The position numbers and the translations under genes were made by a program. From Streptomyces fodineus (GTDB taxonomy: Bacteria > Actinomycetota > Actinomycetes > Streptomycetales > Streptomycetaceae), in the NCBI RefSeq assembly GCF_001735805.1, contig NZ_CP017248.1:9238001-9302000 (forward strand): a DNA stretch of 64,000 bases. The letters run 5' to 3'. The notes below the pieces were generated by a model that searched no databases, was not told the origin of the DNA, and saw only the letters and a program-made list of their open reading frames with translations. Shown in pieces: positions 23,278 through 31,966 of the stretch. How positions within the stretch are numbered: position 1 is the first letter of the stretch; every line of letters starts with the position of its first letter.

Positions 23278-24612
23278 TCACCACCCCGTCAACAGCAGGT
23301 GGTTGAGGAGCAGAGCCAGTGCCGCCTGGGCGGTGAGCCAGGGGCGGGGGTGGGGGAGGAGGGCGCAGGACGGCAGGAGCCAGAGGGCGAAGGGGAGCCA
23401 GATGCGTTCCGTCTCCGCCTTGCTCATGCCGGACAGGTCGGCGACCAGCAGGGCGAGCAGCGCGGCGGTGACGAGGAACGCCAGCCGGGTGTGCGCGGGG
23501 TCTGGGCGGCCGGTCCCGGGGAGCAGTGCCGTGGTCGTCCGCCGCAGGCCCGCCGCCGTGGCCGGGCCGGTGATCAGGGCGGTGCAGGCGAGGTTGGCCC
23601 AGACCCAGTAGCCGTAGGGGCGAGTGCCGCCCACGCCCTGGTAGTAGCGCGTGACGAGGAGGTGGTAGGCGTGCCACCAGTCGAAGCCCGCGAGGGTGAA
23701 CAGCACCGGGAACACGGCCAGTCCGGCGAGGAGGGACAGGAGGAGGGCGGGGCGTTCGCGGAGTCCGGAGCGGGTCAGTACGGCGACCGCCACGGCGATC
23801 AGTGCGAACAGCGTGAGGCCGTAGGAGAGGTAGCAGGTCAGGCCGAACAGGAGGCCTGAGGCCGCCGCGCAGCCGTGGGACCGGCGGGTCAGGGCCAGGG
23901 CGAGCAGCGCGAGGGACCAGGCGGCGACGGCCGCGAAGTAGCCGTCGGCGGAGGTGCCCTGCCACACCGCGGCCGGCGCCAGCACCAGGAACGGCGCGGC
24001 CCTGCGGGCGAGGGTCTCGTCGGTCAGGGTCCGGATCGCGGTCAGCACGGCCACGCACCCCGTCGCCCCCACGGTGATGCACCACATCCCGGCCCAGCCG
24101 CCACCCCGCAGCCCGATCCGGTCCAGCAGCACGAAGGTGAGCGTGGCGGCCGGCGGATGGCCGGCGATATGGGCGGGCCAGGGGGCGGGGGTGCCGCTGA
24201 GGATGTGGTGCGTGAAGTCGCGCAGGGTGGCCGGGATGTCGTGGAAGCGGCCGATGACGCTCAAGTACTCGTTGGGGGTGGTGAGCCGTACCGCGACACC
24301 CTGGTGCCAGCCGTCGATCAGGGCGAGGGACAGGATCCAGCCCAGCGCGCTCGCCCAGGCCGCCGCGAGCAGTGCCCGCCAGGGCAGGCGAGCCGCGACG
24401 GAGGGGCCGTACGCCACGGTGGCCGCCGCCACCGCCAGGGCCGCGGGGGTGCCGGGACCGACATGCGGGTCCCAGTCGGCGAACAGCGGCGGCCAGTGCA
24501 CGAACAAGGTGTGGCGGGTGTCCTGGATGTGCCGGCCGACGACGACGGCCACTGTCACGAGCAGGGCGGCGGCACCGGCGGCGTACAGGTCGCGGCGGAG
24601 AGATCGGGTCAC
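23278..24612 (-). CDS. Polytopic membrane protein, probable GT-C-type glycosyltransferase
   Basis: The protein is 444 residues with about 11 hydrophobic helices. The first large loop carries Asp and His (HWPPLFADWDPHVGPG) and is followed by GHPPAATLTFVLLDRIG and GYFAAVAAWSLALLALALTRR, a plan common to GT-C (mannosyltransferase-like) membrane enzymes that use polyprenyl-phosphate sugars. The assignment rests on topology and loop character, not on a decisive motif. Start is GTG at 24612, 113 bases from the divergent molybdopterin oxidoreductase gene. Confidence 0.7.
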   Translation of the reverse strand: MTRSLRRDLYAAGAAALLVTVAVVVGRHIQDTRHTLFVHWPPLFADWDPHVGPGTPAALAVAAATVAYGPSVAARLPWRALLAAAWASALGWILSLALIDGWHQGVAVRLTTPNEYLSVIGRFHDIPATLRDFTHHILSGTPAPWPAHIAGHPPAATLTFVLLDRIGLRGGGWAGMWCITVGATGCVAVLTAIRTLTDETLARRAAPFLVLAPAAVWQGTSADGYFAAVAAWSLALLALALTRRSHGCAAASGLLFGLTCYLSYGLTLFALIAVAVAVLTRSGLRERPALLLSLLAGLAVFPVLFTLAGFDWWHAYHLLVTRYYQGVGGTRPYGYWVWANLACTALITGPATAAGLRRTTTALLPGTGRPDPAHTRLAFLVTAALLALLVADLSGMSKAETERIWLPFALWLLPSCALLPHPRPWLTAQAALALLLNHLLLTGW

Positions 24613-24725
24613 ACCGGAACGCTAGGCCGGGGGAGCGGCGACCGGCCGCCGTACGGGCCGGACGTCAGCGTTTCGTCACCGGTCGCGGACCCTTTGCCAG
24701 GGGTGTCCCGGCCTACGGTCGGAAC

Positions 24726-25955
24726 ATGCGCGACCATCCCCGGCTTCCCACTTCCCCAGGTTTCTGGCGCAGCCCCCTGCGCGGTCCCTGGTTCACCTCG
24801 GTGCTCGGCCTCGTCCTGCTCGTCGGCATCACCGTGCTGTTCGTGACCGGCCTGGTGTCGTACGCCGCCTACAACCCGGGCCTGTCCCCGGTGAACGACA
24901 TGACCCCGGACAAGGGCGCCCTGGGCTTCTACCTCTTCGCCTGGCCCACGAACCCGGTGTGGCTGTACCGGTTCACCCAGGGCCTTCATGTGACCCTCGG
25001 CATCACCCTGATCCCCGTCCTGCTGGCCAAGCTGTGGTCGGTGGTGCCGCGGCTGTTCACCCTGCCGCCGGCCCGCTCCCTCGCCCATGCGCTGGAGCGG
25101 ATCTCGCTGGTGCTGCTGGTCGGAGGAGGGCTCTTCGAATTCACCACCGGCGTGCTCAACGTCCAGCTGGACTATGTCTTTCCCGGCTCCTTCTACCCAC
25201 TGCACTTCTACGGAGCCTGGGTGTTCTTCGCCGCCTTCGTCGCACACGCCGTGCTGAAGACACCGACGGCGCTGCGGGCCGTACGGCGGCGGCACGAGCA
25301 GAGCGACCTGGTCTCCCCGCGCCCCGCGGCGCCCACCGTCTCCCGGCGCGGCGCACTGGGGCTGGTCGGCGGTGGTTCCCTGCTGCTGTTGCTGACCACG
25401 GTCGGGCAGAGCCTGGGCGGACCCTTCCGCCGTACGGCCCTGCTCGCGCCGCACGGCACGGCCGATCCCGGCGGCGGACCGAACGGCTTCCAGATCAACA
25501 AGACCGCCGCCTACGCCGGCATCACCGCGGCGGACACCCACGAGGACGCCTGGCGGCTCGTCGTCACCGGCCGCACCGGCACCGTCCGGCTCAGCCGCAC
25601 CCAGCTGCTTCAACTGCCGCAGCACAGCGCGTCGTTGCCCATCGCCTGCGTGGAGGGCTGGTCGACCGCCGACCAGTGGTGGCGCGGGGTACGGCTGCGC
25701 GACCTCGCCGCGCTCGTCGGCTACGACGGCGATCCGCCCGACGTGCTCGTGGAGTCCCTGCAACGACACGGAGCCTTCCGCCGCGCGGCCCTGCGCGCCA
25801 ACCAGGTGGCTGACGGACGCTCCCTGCTCGCCCTGTACGTCAACGGCGAGGAACTGTCCCCCGACCACGGCCACCCGGCGCGGATCATCGTCCCCGCCGC
25901 CCCCGGTGTGCTCAACACCAAGTGGGTGGCCCGGCTGAGCTTCGGAGACCTGTGA
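24726..25955 (+). CDS. Membrane-anchored molybdopterin-dependent oxidoreductase
   Basis: The protein is 409 residues. Residues 1-190 form a four-helix cytochrome b561/NapC-like membrane domain with His residues (GLHVTLGIT, FYPLHFYGAW, FVAHAVL). A second hydrophobic segment after RRGALGLVGGGS leads to a sulfite-oxidase-type molybdopterin domain: LPIACVEGWSTADQWWRGVRL contains the Mo-ligand Cys, and ARIIVPAAPGVLNTKWVARL closes it. It would be a membrane-attached oxidoreductase of unknown substrate. ATG 24726 follows a GGAAC; the divergent GT-C-like gene shares the promoter region. Its stop overlaps the next gene (TGATG). Confidence 0.85.
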   Translation: MRDHPRLPTSPGFWRSPLRGPWFTSVLGLVLLVGITVLFVTGLVSYAAYNPGLSPVNDMTPDKGALGFYLFAWPTNPVWLYRFTQGLHVTLGITLIPVLLAKLWSVVPRLFTLPPARSLAHALERISLVLLVGGGLFEFTTGVLNVQLDYVFPGSFYPLHFYGAWVFFAAFVAHAVLKTPTALRAVRRRHEQSDLVSPRPAAPTVSRRGALGLVGGGSLLLLLTTVGQSLGGPFRRTALLAPHGTADPGGGPNGFQINKTAAYAGITAADTHEDAWRLVVTGRTGTVRLSRTQLLQLPQHSASLPIACVEGWSTADQWWRGVRLRDLAALVGYDGDPPDVLVESLQRHGAFRRAALRANQVADGRSLLALYVNGEELSPDHGHPARIIVPAAPGVLNTKWVARLSFGDL

Positions 25956-26413
25956 TGCCGCGCCGCGTCCGCCTCGGCAGTCCCTTCCAACTGCTCGTAC
26001 TCTCCTGCTCGTTCGCGCTCGCCGCGTACGCCGGTGTCCGGCTGCTCGCCGGTGACTGGTTCGGGGTGGCGCTGTGGATCGTGGGCGCCGCCCTGCTGCA
26101 CGACCTCGTCCTGCTGCCGCTGTACACGCTGGCGGACCGGGCGGTCACCGGCGGTCCGGGGGCGGCCGGACGGCGCGGCCGGACGCTGTACGTGCGCGTC
26201 CCGGCGTTGCTGTCCGGGCTGCTCCTGCTCGTCTGGTTCCCGCTGATCAGCGGCATGACGGCCGGGCGCTACCGGTCCGCCACCGGACTCTCCCCGGACG
26301 GCTTCCTCACTCGCTGGCTGCTGATCACCGCCGTTCTCTTCGGCGGCTCGGCGCTGCTGCTGGCGTGGCAGGTGCGCAGGGCGGCGAAGCACCGGCCGCC
26401 CGCCGACCACTGA
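25955..26413 (+). CDS. Small membrane protein coupled to the molybdopterin oxidoreductase
   Basis: The protein is 152 residues with four transmembrane helices and short loops. I do not recognise a named family. Its ATG overlaps the stop of the molybdopterin oxidoreductase by one base (TGATG), so it is translationally coupled and probably a membrane partner. The last 145 bases overlap the convergent methyltransferase gene on the other strand. Confidence 0.75.
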   Translation: MPRRVRLGSPFQLLVLSCSFALAAYAGVRLLAGDWFGVALWIVGAALLHDLVLLPLYTLADRAVTGGPGAAGRRGRTLYVRVPALLSGLLLLVWFPLISGMTAGRYRSATGLSPDGFLTRWLLITAVLFGGSALLLAWQVRRAAKHRPPADH

Positions 26414-27024
26414 GTGACGGACCGCCACCCGGCCCTGCGCGCGTACCGCAGCAGGGCCGGGGTGCCGAGGCGTGCCCAGGGAAACGGGGCACCGGTGGCC
26501 CGGGCGGCGCCGACCGTGTCGACCACCTGGACCCGGGCGCGTTCGTCGACGTGGCCCGGCACCGTCTCGGCTATCAGCAGGCCGCCCGGACGCAGCAGCG
26601 CGGCCACCCGCTCCAGCAGGACGGCCGGTTCCCCGCCGATGCCGATGTTGCCGTCCATCAGCAGCACGGTGTCCCAGCGGCCCTCACCGGGCAGCGGCTC
26701 GAAGACCGAACGCCGCAGCGCCTGCCCGCCGAGCCCGATCGTATGGTCGACGGCGGCCTCACTGACGTCGATGCCGAGCACGGTGCGGCCCCGGGCGGCG
26801 AGCTCCGCCACCAGCCGGCCCGGTCCGCAGCCGACGTCCAGGACGGCGCCCTCGCAGCGGTCCAGCACCGCCCGGTCCACGGCATCCGCGCGGGCGCACC
26901 AGCGCTCCACCTCCAGCGGCAGCAGCCAGCCGTCGGTACGGCGCAGGAACAGCGGGCCGCGACCGGTGCGCAGCGCGGCGGAGTAGGGATCGGCCGCCGC
27001 CCAGGCGACGGAGCTGCCCCTCAT
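26269..27024 (-). CDS. Class I SAM-dependent methyltransferase
   Basis: The protein is 251 residues. Motif I (AVLDVGCGPGRLVAEL), a second strand (TVLGIDVSEAAVD), and WDTVLLMDGNIGIGGEPAVLLERVAALLRPGGLLIAET are clear. The ATG at 27024 overlaps the TGA of the DUF2064 gene (ATGA), so the order GT2, DUF2064, methyltransferase is one operon. The natural end of the fold seems to be at FAALR; the final 35 or so residues are the antisense of the convergent membrane-protein gene, so an original stop may have been lost. Confidence 0.85.
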   Translation of the reverse strand: MRGSSVAWAAADPYSAALRTGRGPLFLRRTDGWLLPLEVERWCARADAVDRAVLDRCEGAVLDVGCGPGRLVAELAARGRTVLGIDVSEAAVDHTIGLGGQALRRSVFEPLPGEGRWDTVLLMDGNIGIGGEPAVLLERVAALLRPGGLLIAETVPGHVDERARVQVVDTVGAARATGAPFPWARLGTPALLRYARRAGWRSVTQWSAGGRCFAALRTCHASSSAEPPKRTAVISSQRVRKPSGESPVADR

Positions 27025-27638
27025 CGCGGGATGACCGGCGAACAGCGGGCCAGCTGGGCGGCGAACCGGCCGCGTGGGGCCAGCGCGGCGACGGCGTGCG
27101 CGTCGGCGGCGGTGTCGACGTCCCGCAGCCGGGGCAGATCGCGCACCCGCAGCCCGGCGGCCAGCAGCCGCTCCCGCTGGACGGCCCCGGTCTCGGGCGT
27201 CGACATGGGCACGCCCCGCAGCAGCGCGGGGTCGGGCTCGGCCAGGCCCAGGGCCCAGAAGCCGCCGTCCTCGGCCGGACCGAAACAGGCGTCGCAGCCC
27301 GAGAAGTCCACGGTGAGCAGCTCGGGCGTCACCTGCGGGGTGTCCATGCCGATGAGCAGGGCCGGTCCCGAGCAGTGCGCGAAGGCGTCCGCCAGGCGCT
27401 CGTCCAGGCCGCCCGCGCACTGCGGCAGCACCTCGAAGCCGGTCGGCAGCCAGTCTCCAGGCGCCCCGTCGAGGACGAGGACCCGCCGGGTCGCGGGGGC
27501 CGCCGCCACGGCGTGCAGGGTGTCCGTCAGCGCCGCCTGTGCGAGACGGGCCGCCTGCTGCGGGGTGAACGGCGGGGAGAGCCGGGTCTTGACCCGTCCC
27601 GGCAGCGGTTCCTTGGCGATGACGAGCAGCGTGGTCAC
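27021..27638 (-). CDS. DUF2064 / TIGR04282-type glycosyltransferase
   Basis: The protein is 205 residues. LLVIAKEPLPGRVKTRLSPP at the start, then LLIGMDTPQVTPELL and GPAEDGGFWALGL, match the DUF2064 family, which resembles GT-A nucleotidyl or glycosyl transferases. Start is GTG 27638, overlapping the TGA of the GT2 gene (GTGA); its own stop overlaps the methyltransferase ATG. Its role beside GT2 is probably transfer or activation of a sugar. Confidence 0.85.
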   Translation of the reverse strand: MTTLLVIAKEPLPGRVKTRLSPPFTPQQAARLAQAALTDTLHAVAAAPATRRVLVLDGAPGDWLPTGFEVLPQCAGGLDERLADAFAHCSGPALLIGMDTPQVTPELLTVDFSGCDACFGPAEDGGFWALGLAEPDPALLRGVPMSTPETGAVQRERLLAAGLRVRDLPRLRDVDTAADAHAVAALAPRGRFAAQLARCSPVIPR

Positions 27639-28327
27639 CGTACGAGCCCCCCGTCGGCCGGGGTCTCGGCGAGCACGCGGCTCATGTCCCGCACCGCCTG
27701 CCAGGTGCCCCGCCAGGTGCCCGTCACCTTGGAGGCGCCGGTACGCGGCCGGTAGGGCACGTCGTGCTCGGCGATGCGCCAGCCGGCGTCCGACGCGCGG
27801 ACGACCATCTGCAGCGGATAGCCGCTGCGCCGGTCGGTGAGGCCGAGGGCGAGCAGCGGCTCCCGGCGGGCGGCGCGCAGCGGGCCCAGGTCGTGCAGGC
27901 GCAGCCCGGTACGACGGCGCAGCATCCGGGCCAGCGCGAGATTGCCCGCGCGGGCGTGCGCGGGCCAGGCGCCCCGGCCCTCGGGGCGCCGCCGGCCGAG
28001 GACCAGGTCGGCCGCGCCGTCCCGGACCTCCCGCACGAAGGGCACGAGCAGCGCGGGATCGAGGGAGGCGTCGCAGTCGCAGAAGCACACGATGTCGGCC
28101 GTGGCCGTGGTCAGTCCGGCGTGGCAGGCGGCGCCGAAGCCGCGCCGCGGCTCGTGCACCACCGTCGCGCCGAGCGCGCGGGCGATGCCGGGTGAGCCGT
28201 CGGTGGAACCGTTGTCGACGACGAGGGCGCGCCAGCCGGCCGGGATCCGGCCGAGCACCCAGGGCAGGGCCTCGGCCTCGTCCAGGCAGGGGAGCACCAC
28301 GTCGACGTCCGCTGAAATGGTCGTCAC
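27635..28327 (-). CDS. GT2-family glycosyltransferase
   Basis: The protein is 230 residues. A GT-A fold is seen in VDVVLPCLDEAEALPWVL, ALVVDNGSTDGS, RGFGAACHAGLTTATADIVCFCDCDASLDPALL (DxD-like DCDAS) and DVPYRPRTGASKVTGTWRGTW. This dolichol-phosphate-mannose-synthase-like pattern suggests transfer of a sugar to a polyprenyl carrier, inferred from similar short GT2 proteins. Start is GTG 28327. It is the first gene of the operon with DUF2064 and the methyltransferase, and is divergent from a response regulator 111 bases away. Confidence 0.86.
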   Translation of the reverse strand: MTTISADVDVVLPCLDEAEALPWVLGRIPAGWRALVVDNGSTDGSPGIARALGATVVHEPRRGFGAACHAGLTTATADIVCFCDCDASLDPALLVPFVREVRDGAADLVLGRRRPEGRGAWPAHARAGNLALARMLRRRTGLRLHDLGPLRAARREPLLALGLTDRRSGYPLQMVVRASDAGWRIAEHDVPYRPRTGASKVTGTWRGTWQAVRDMSRVLAETPADGGLVR

Positions 28328-28438
28328 GGTTTCACCCTACGAACGCCAATCGGGCATATGGGACTCATGGTCCTTACGAAACGCGGACGCCCGCCCCGCG
28401 GCCGGACGACGGCTGCCGAGTGGTGCGAGGCTGGTGGC

Positions 28439-29170
28439 ATGCAATCGCTGTACGAGCCCCACGGAACCGAAGCCGCAGGCGGCACGGCCCGGATCCTGGT
28501 CGTGGACGACGATCCGACCGTCGCCGAGGTCGTCACCGGATATCTGCACCGCGCCGGCTATGTCGTCGACCGCGCCGAAGACGGCCCGACCGCCCTGATC
28601 CGCGCCGCCGCGCACCGGCCCGATCTCGTGGTGCTCGACCTGATGCTGCCCGGTATGGACGGCCTGGAGGTGTGCCGGCGCATGCGGCACAGCAGGCCCG
28701 TGCCGGTCATCATGCTCACCGCCCGCGGCGACGAGGACGACCGCATCCTGGGCCTGGAAGTGGGCGCCGACGACTACGTCACCAAGCCCTTCAGCCCCCG
28801 CGAACTCGTCCTGCGCGTGGAGTCGGTGCTGCGCCGCAGCCGCCCCGCCACCACGGGGCACCGGCTGGCCGCGGCCGGGCTCCGCGTCGACCCGGACGCC
28901 CGCAAGGCCACCAAGAACGGCAGCGAACTCGCCCTCACCCTCCGCGAGTTCGACCTGCTCGCCTTCTTCCTGCGGCACCCGGGCCGCGCCTACAGCCGCG
29001 AGGACCTGATGCGCGAGGTCTGGGGCTGGGACTTCGGCGACCTCTCGACCGTCACCGTCCACGTCCGCAGGCTGCGCGGCAAGGTCGAGGACGACCCGGC
29101 CCGGCCCCGGCTGATCCAGACGGTGTGGGGCGTGGGCTACCGCTTCGAGCCCGGCGGGGCGGTGCTCTGA
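28439..29170 (+). CDS. OmpR-type response regulator
   Basis: The protein is 243 residues. The receiver domain has the acidic triad (VVDDDPTV near 21-28), the phosphoacceptor Asp67 in VVLDLMLPGMDG, and the conserved Lys in DDYVTKPFSPREL. The C-terminal winged helix is EFDLLAFFLRHPGRAYSREDLMREVWGWDFGDLSTVTVHVRRLRGKVE. ATG 28439 is chosen because the sequence upstream does not fit the receiver fold. The histidine kinase gene starts 2 bases after its stop. It may control the flanking envelope genes. Confidence 0.9.
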   Translation: MQSLYEPHGTEAAGGTARILVVDDDPTVAEVVTGYLHRAGYVVDRAEDGPTALIRAAAHRPDLVVLDLMLPGMDGLEVCRRMRHSRPVPVIMLTARGDEDDRILGLEVGADDYVTKPFSPRELVLRVESVLRRSRPATTGHRLAAAGLRVDPDARKATKNGSELALTLREFDLLAFFLRHPGRAYSREDLMREVWGWDFGDLSTVTVHVRRLRGKVEDDPARPRLIQTVWGVGYRFEPGGAVL

Positions 29171-29172
29171 CC

Positions 29173-30285
29173 ATGCGCGCCACCCTCCTCATCGCCCTCT
29201 ACGCCTTCGCCGGCGCCGCTGCCGCGGGAGCCGCGGGAGCGGGCGTGCTGCGCCTGATCCGGCGCCGCTCGCTCACCTCCTCCATCGCCGTGGTCGCTTC
29301 GGTCGGCGTCGTCGCCATGCTCGCCGGGACGCTCGCCGTCGCCTGGGCGATGTTCCTGTCCTCGCACGACCTGAGCGTGGTCACCACCGTCGTCGCGATG
29401 GCGGCCGTGGTCTCCCTGGCCACCGCGCTGCTCCTGGGCCGCTGGGTGGCCGCCCGCAGCCGCGAACTCACCGACGCCGCCCGCTCGTTCGGCGACGCCG
29501 GGGCCTTCGCCGCCCCGCACGGCCCGGCGACCGCCGAACTGGACGCCCTCAGCCGGGAGCTGGCCGCGACCAGCGCGCGGCTCGCCGAATCCCGCGAGCG
29601 GGAGCGGACGCTGGAGAAGTCGCGGCGCGAGCTGGTGGCCTGGATCTCGCACGACCTGCGCACCCCGCTGGCCGGACTGCGGGCCATGTCGGAGGCCCTG
29701 GAGGACGGCGTGGCCGCCGACCCCGGCCGCTACCTCAAGCAGATCCGCACCGAGGTCGAACGGCTCAACGAGATGGTTGGCGACCTCTTCGAACTCTCCC
29801 GCATCCACGCGGGCACCCTCCCGCTGAGCCCCACCCGGATCTCCCTGTACGACCTGGTCGGCGACGCGCTCGCGGGAGCCGACCCGCTCGCGCGGGAGCA
29901 CGGAGTGCGGCTGGTGGGGGACCGGGTGGAGCCGGTGCCGGTGGAGGTGGACGGCAAGGAGATGACGCGAGTGCTCGGCAACCTCCTCGTCAACGCCATC
30001 CGCCGGACCCCGCCCGACGGCACGGTCGCGATCGCCGCCGAACGCACCGACGACGGAGTGGTCCTGTCCGTCACCGACGGCTGCGGCGGCATCCCCGAGG
30101 AGGACCTGCCGCGCGTCTTCGACACCGGCTGGCGCGGCAGCGACGCCCGGACCCCGCCGGCCGGGGCGGGGCTGGGGCTGGCGATCGTACGGGGCATCGT
30201 CGAGGCCCATCAGGGCCGGGCGACCGTCCGCAACATCCCGGGCGGCTGCCGCTTCGAGGTGACCCTGCCGACGGCTCGGGTGTGA
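29173..30285 (+). CDS. Sensor histidine kinase
   Basis: The protein is 370 residues. Three N-terminal membrane segments enclose very short loops, so it has almost no extracytoplasmic sensor domain. A HAMP-like linker follows, then the H-box WISHDLRTPLAGLR with His160, the N-box NLLVNAIRRTPPDG and the G boxes DGCGGIPEEDLPRVFD and GAGLGLAIVRGI. The kinase and the response regulator before it form a two-component system. The short loops suggest sensing within the membrane or of envelope state. Confidence 0.9.
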   Translation: MRATLLIALYAFAGAAAAGAAGAGVLRLIRRRSLTSSIAVVASVGVVAMLAGTLAVAWAMFLSSHDLSVVTTVVAMAAVVSLATALLLGRWVAARSRELTDAARSFGDAGAFAAPHGPATAELDALSRELAATSARLAESRERERTLEKSRRELVAWISHDLRTPLAGLRAMSEALEDGVAADPGRYLKQIRTEVERLNEMVGDLFELSRIHAGTLPLSPTRISLYDLVGDALAGADPLAREHGVRLVGDRVEPVPVEVDGKEMTRVLGNLLVNAIRRTPPDGTVAIAAERTDDGVVLSVTDGCGGIPEEDLPRVFDTGWRGSDARTPPAGAGLGLAIVRGIVEAHQGRATVRNIPGGCRFEVTLPTARV

Positions 30286-30289
30286 ACGG

Positions 30290-30595
30290 TCACTTTTCCG
30301 GGCGGCAGTCGATGGCGCCCGGGGCCACGTTCCGGCAGGTGACTCCGCTCCCAGGGCCGATGATGCGCGACAGGACCGGTGCGATGTCCCTCTCGCAGGA
30401 CAGGCCCGGGCCGTCCTCGGGGTCCTCGCTGGCGTGCCGGCAGACCTTGTCGATGACGGTGGCGCTGTCGACCTTCGGGCCGGGCGGCGGCGCGTCCGCG
30501 GAGGCCGATGGGACAAGGAGGCCCAAGCCGAGCACCGGTGCGGTGAGCAGGGCTGCGACCTGGGCGCGGGTCGGCCTGAGGGTCCGTCGCGACAT
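30290..30595 (-). CDS. Small secreted protein with four Cys
   Basis: The protein is 101 residues. A signal peptide (MSRRTLRPTRAQVAALLTAP, then VLGLGLLVPSASA) is followed by about 65 mature residues with four Cys (KVCRHAS, LSCERD, TCRNV, DCRPEK), enough for two disulfides. The family is not recognised. It is convergent with the kinase, only 4 bases apart, and is followed on the same strand by no other gene. It may be an envelope-associated or signalling peptide. Confidence 0.75.
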   Translation of the reverse strand: MSRRTLRPTRAQVAALLTAPVLGLGLLVPSASADAPPPGPKVDSATVIDKVCRHASEDPEDGPGLSCERDIAPVLSRIIGPGSGVTCRNVAPGAIDCRPEK

Positions 30596-30681
30596 GGCTG
30601 TCCTTTCGACTGGTTGATGTGCATTGCGTGCGAAGCAACGCCATGATCGACGGCGGCGCCGTCCTGCGGGTGTGGACACGC

Positions 30682-31671
30682 TCAGTGCGTTCGCGTGAAC
30701 TCCCGCATTCCCTCCGTGAAGCCGACTTCGGGCTTCCAGCCGAGTTCCGCGCGCAGCCGGGAGGAGTCCGCCGTGATGTGGCGGACGTCGCCCAGCCGGT
30801 ACTCGCCGGTGACGACCGGTTCAGGGCCGCCGTGGGCGGCGGACAGGGCGCGGGCCAGGTCGCCGACCGTGTGCGGCTCGCCGCTGCCGGTGTTGTACGC
30901 CGTGAGGGTTCCGGGGCGCGGCGCGGCTTCCAGCGCGATGACGTTGGCCGCGGCCACGTCCCGTACGTGGACGAAGTCCCGCCGCTGGCGGCCATCCTCG
31001 AACACCCGCGGGGCCTCACCGCGTTCGAGGGCCGAGCGGAAGAAGGAGGCGACTCCGGCGTACGGGGTGTCGCGGGGCATCCGGGGGCCGTACACGTTGT
31101 GGTAGCGCAAGGACACCGCCGACCCGCCGGTGCTGCGGGCCCAGGCGGCGGCCAGGTGTTCCTGGGCCAGCTTGGTCGCCGCGTACACGTTGCGGGGATC
31201 GGCCGGGGCGTCCTCGCCGACCAGCCCCGGGCTCAGCTCCGCCCCGCAGCGCGGGCAGGAGGGCTCGAACCGGCCCGCGTCGAGGTCGGCCACCGTACGT
31301 GGGCCGGGCCGTACGACCCCGTGCCGCGGGCAGGTGTAACGGCCCTCGCCGTACACGACCATCGACCCCGCGAGCACAAGGCGCCGTACCCCCGCCTCCG
31401 CCATGGCCGCGACCAGTACGGCCGTACCCAGGTCGTTGCGCGAGACGTACTCCGCCGCGTCGGCGACACCGTTGCCGAGTCCGACCATCGCCGCCTGGTG
31501 GCAGACGGCGTCCACAGTGGCCAGGGCCCGGGCGAGCGCCGCCGGGTTGCGCACGTCGGCGCCGGGATCCGCCCGGACGTCGTACACGAGCGGCTCGTGC
31601 CCGCGCGCCCGCAGCGCCTCGACGACATGGGACCCGATGAACCCGGCACCGCCGGTGACCAGTACACGCAT
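30682..31671 (-). CDS. NAD-dependent sugar epimerase with zinc-ribbon insert
   Basis: The protein is 329 residues, an extended SDR. The Rossmann start is MRVLVTGGAGFIGSHVVEAL, catalytic region LVLAGSMVVYGEG and YAATK, then SLRYHNVYGPRMP, FVHVRDVAAANVIAL and ELGWKPEVGFTEGM. An insertion near 111-145 holds Cys114, His117, Cys139 and Cys142 (CPRHG, CPRCG), a likely structural zinc site not found in most UDP-glucose 4-epimerases. It could make the nucleotide sugar used by the nearby glycosyltransferases. It is convergent with the secreted-protein gene's region and appears monocistronic. Confidence 0.86.
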   Translation of the reverse strand: MRVLVTGGAGFIGSHVVEALRARGHEPLVYDVRADPGADVRNPAALARALATVDAVCHQAAMVGLGNGVADAAEYVSRNDLGTAVLVAAMAEAGVRRLVLAGSMVVYGEGRYTCPRHGVVRPGPRTVADLDAGRFEPSCPRCGAELSPGLVGEDAPADPRNVYAATKLAQEHLAAAWARSTGGSAVSLRYHNVYGPRMPRDTPYAGVASFFRSALERGEAPRVFEDGRQRRDFVHVRDVAAANVIALEAAPRPGTLTAYNTGSGEPHTVGDLARALSAAHGGPEPVVTGEYRLGDVRHITADSSRLRAELGWKPEVGFTEGMREFTRTH

Positions 31672-31966
31672 ACGGCCACGCTAGACGCGCTCGGCCGCCT
31701 GACCGGGCGACGCGGCCACCACGTCATGACTCCGTAAGAGTGCGCGGGTTTCAAGAAGTTCGGTCCGCAACATTGACTCGTCGCCTCGGCGACCGCACAT
31801 TACCTATCCGTAGTACCCGGCGGTAACCCCCGTGATCCGGCTGTACCGCCCGTACCGCCGTACCTCCCTTGGCTCCGAGCCGCCGCGTTCTCGTGCACCA
31901 CACGCGCGGGCACCCCCATGCCCGCCTGTCTCGTGTCCCCACCTCGAGAAGAGGGAGCACTCGCCC

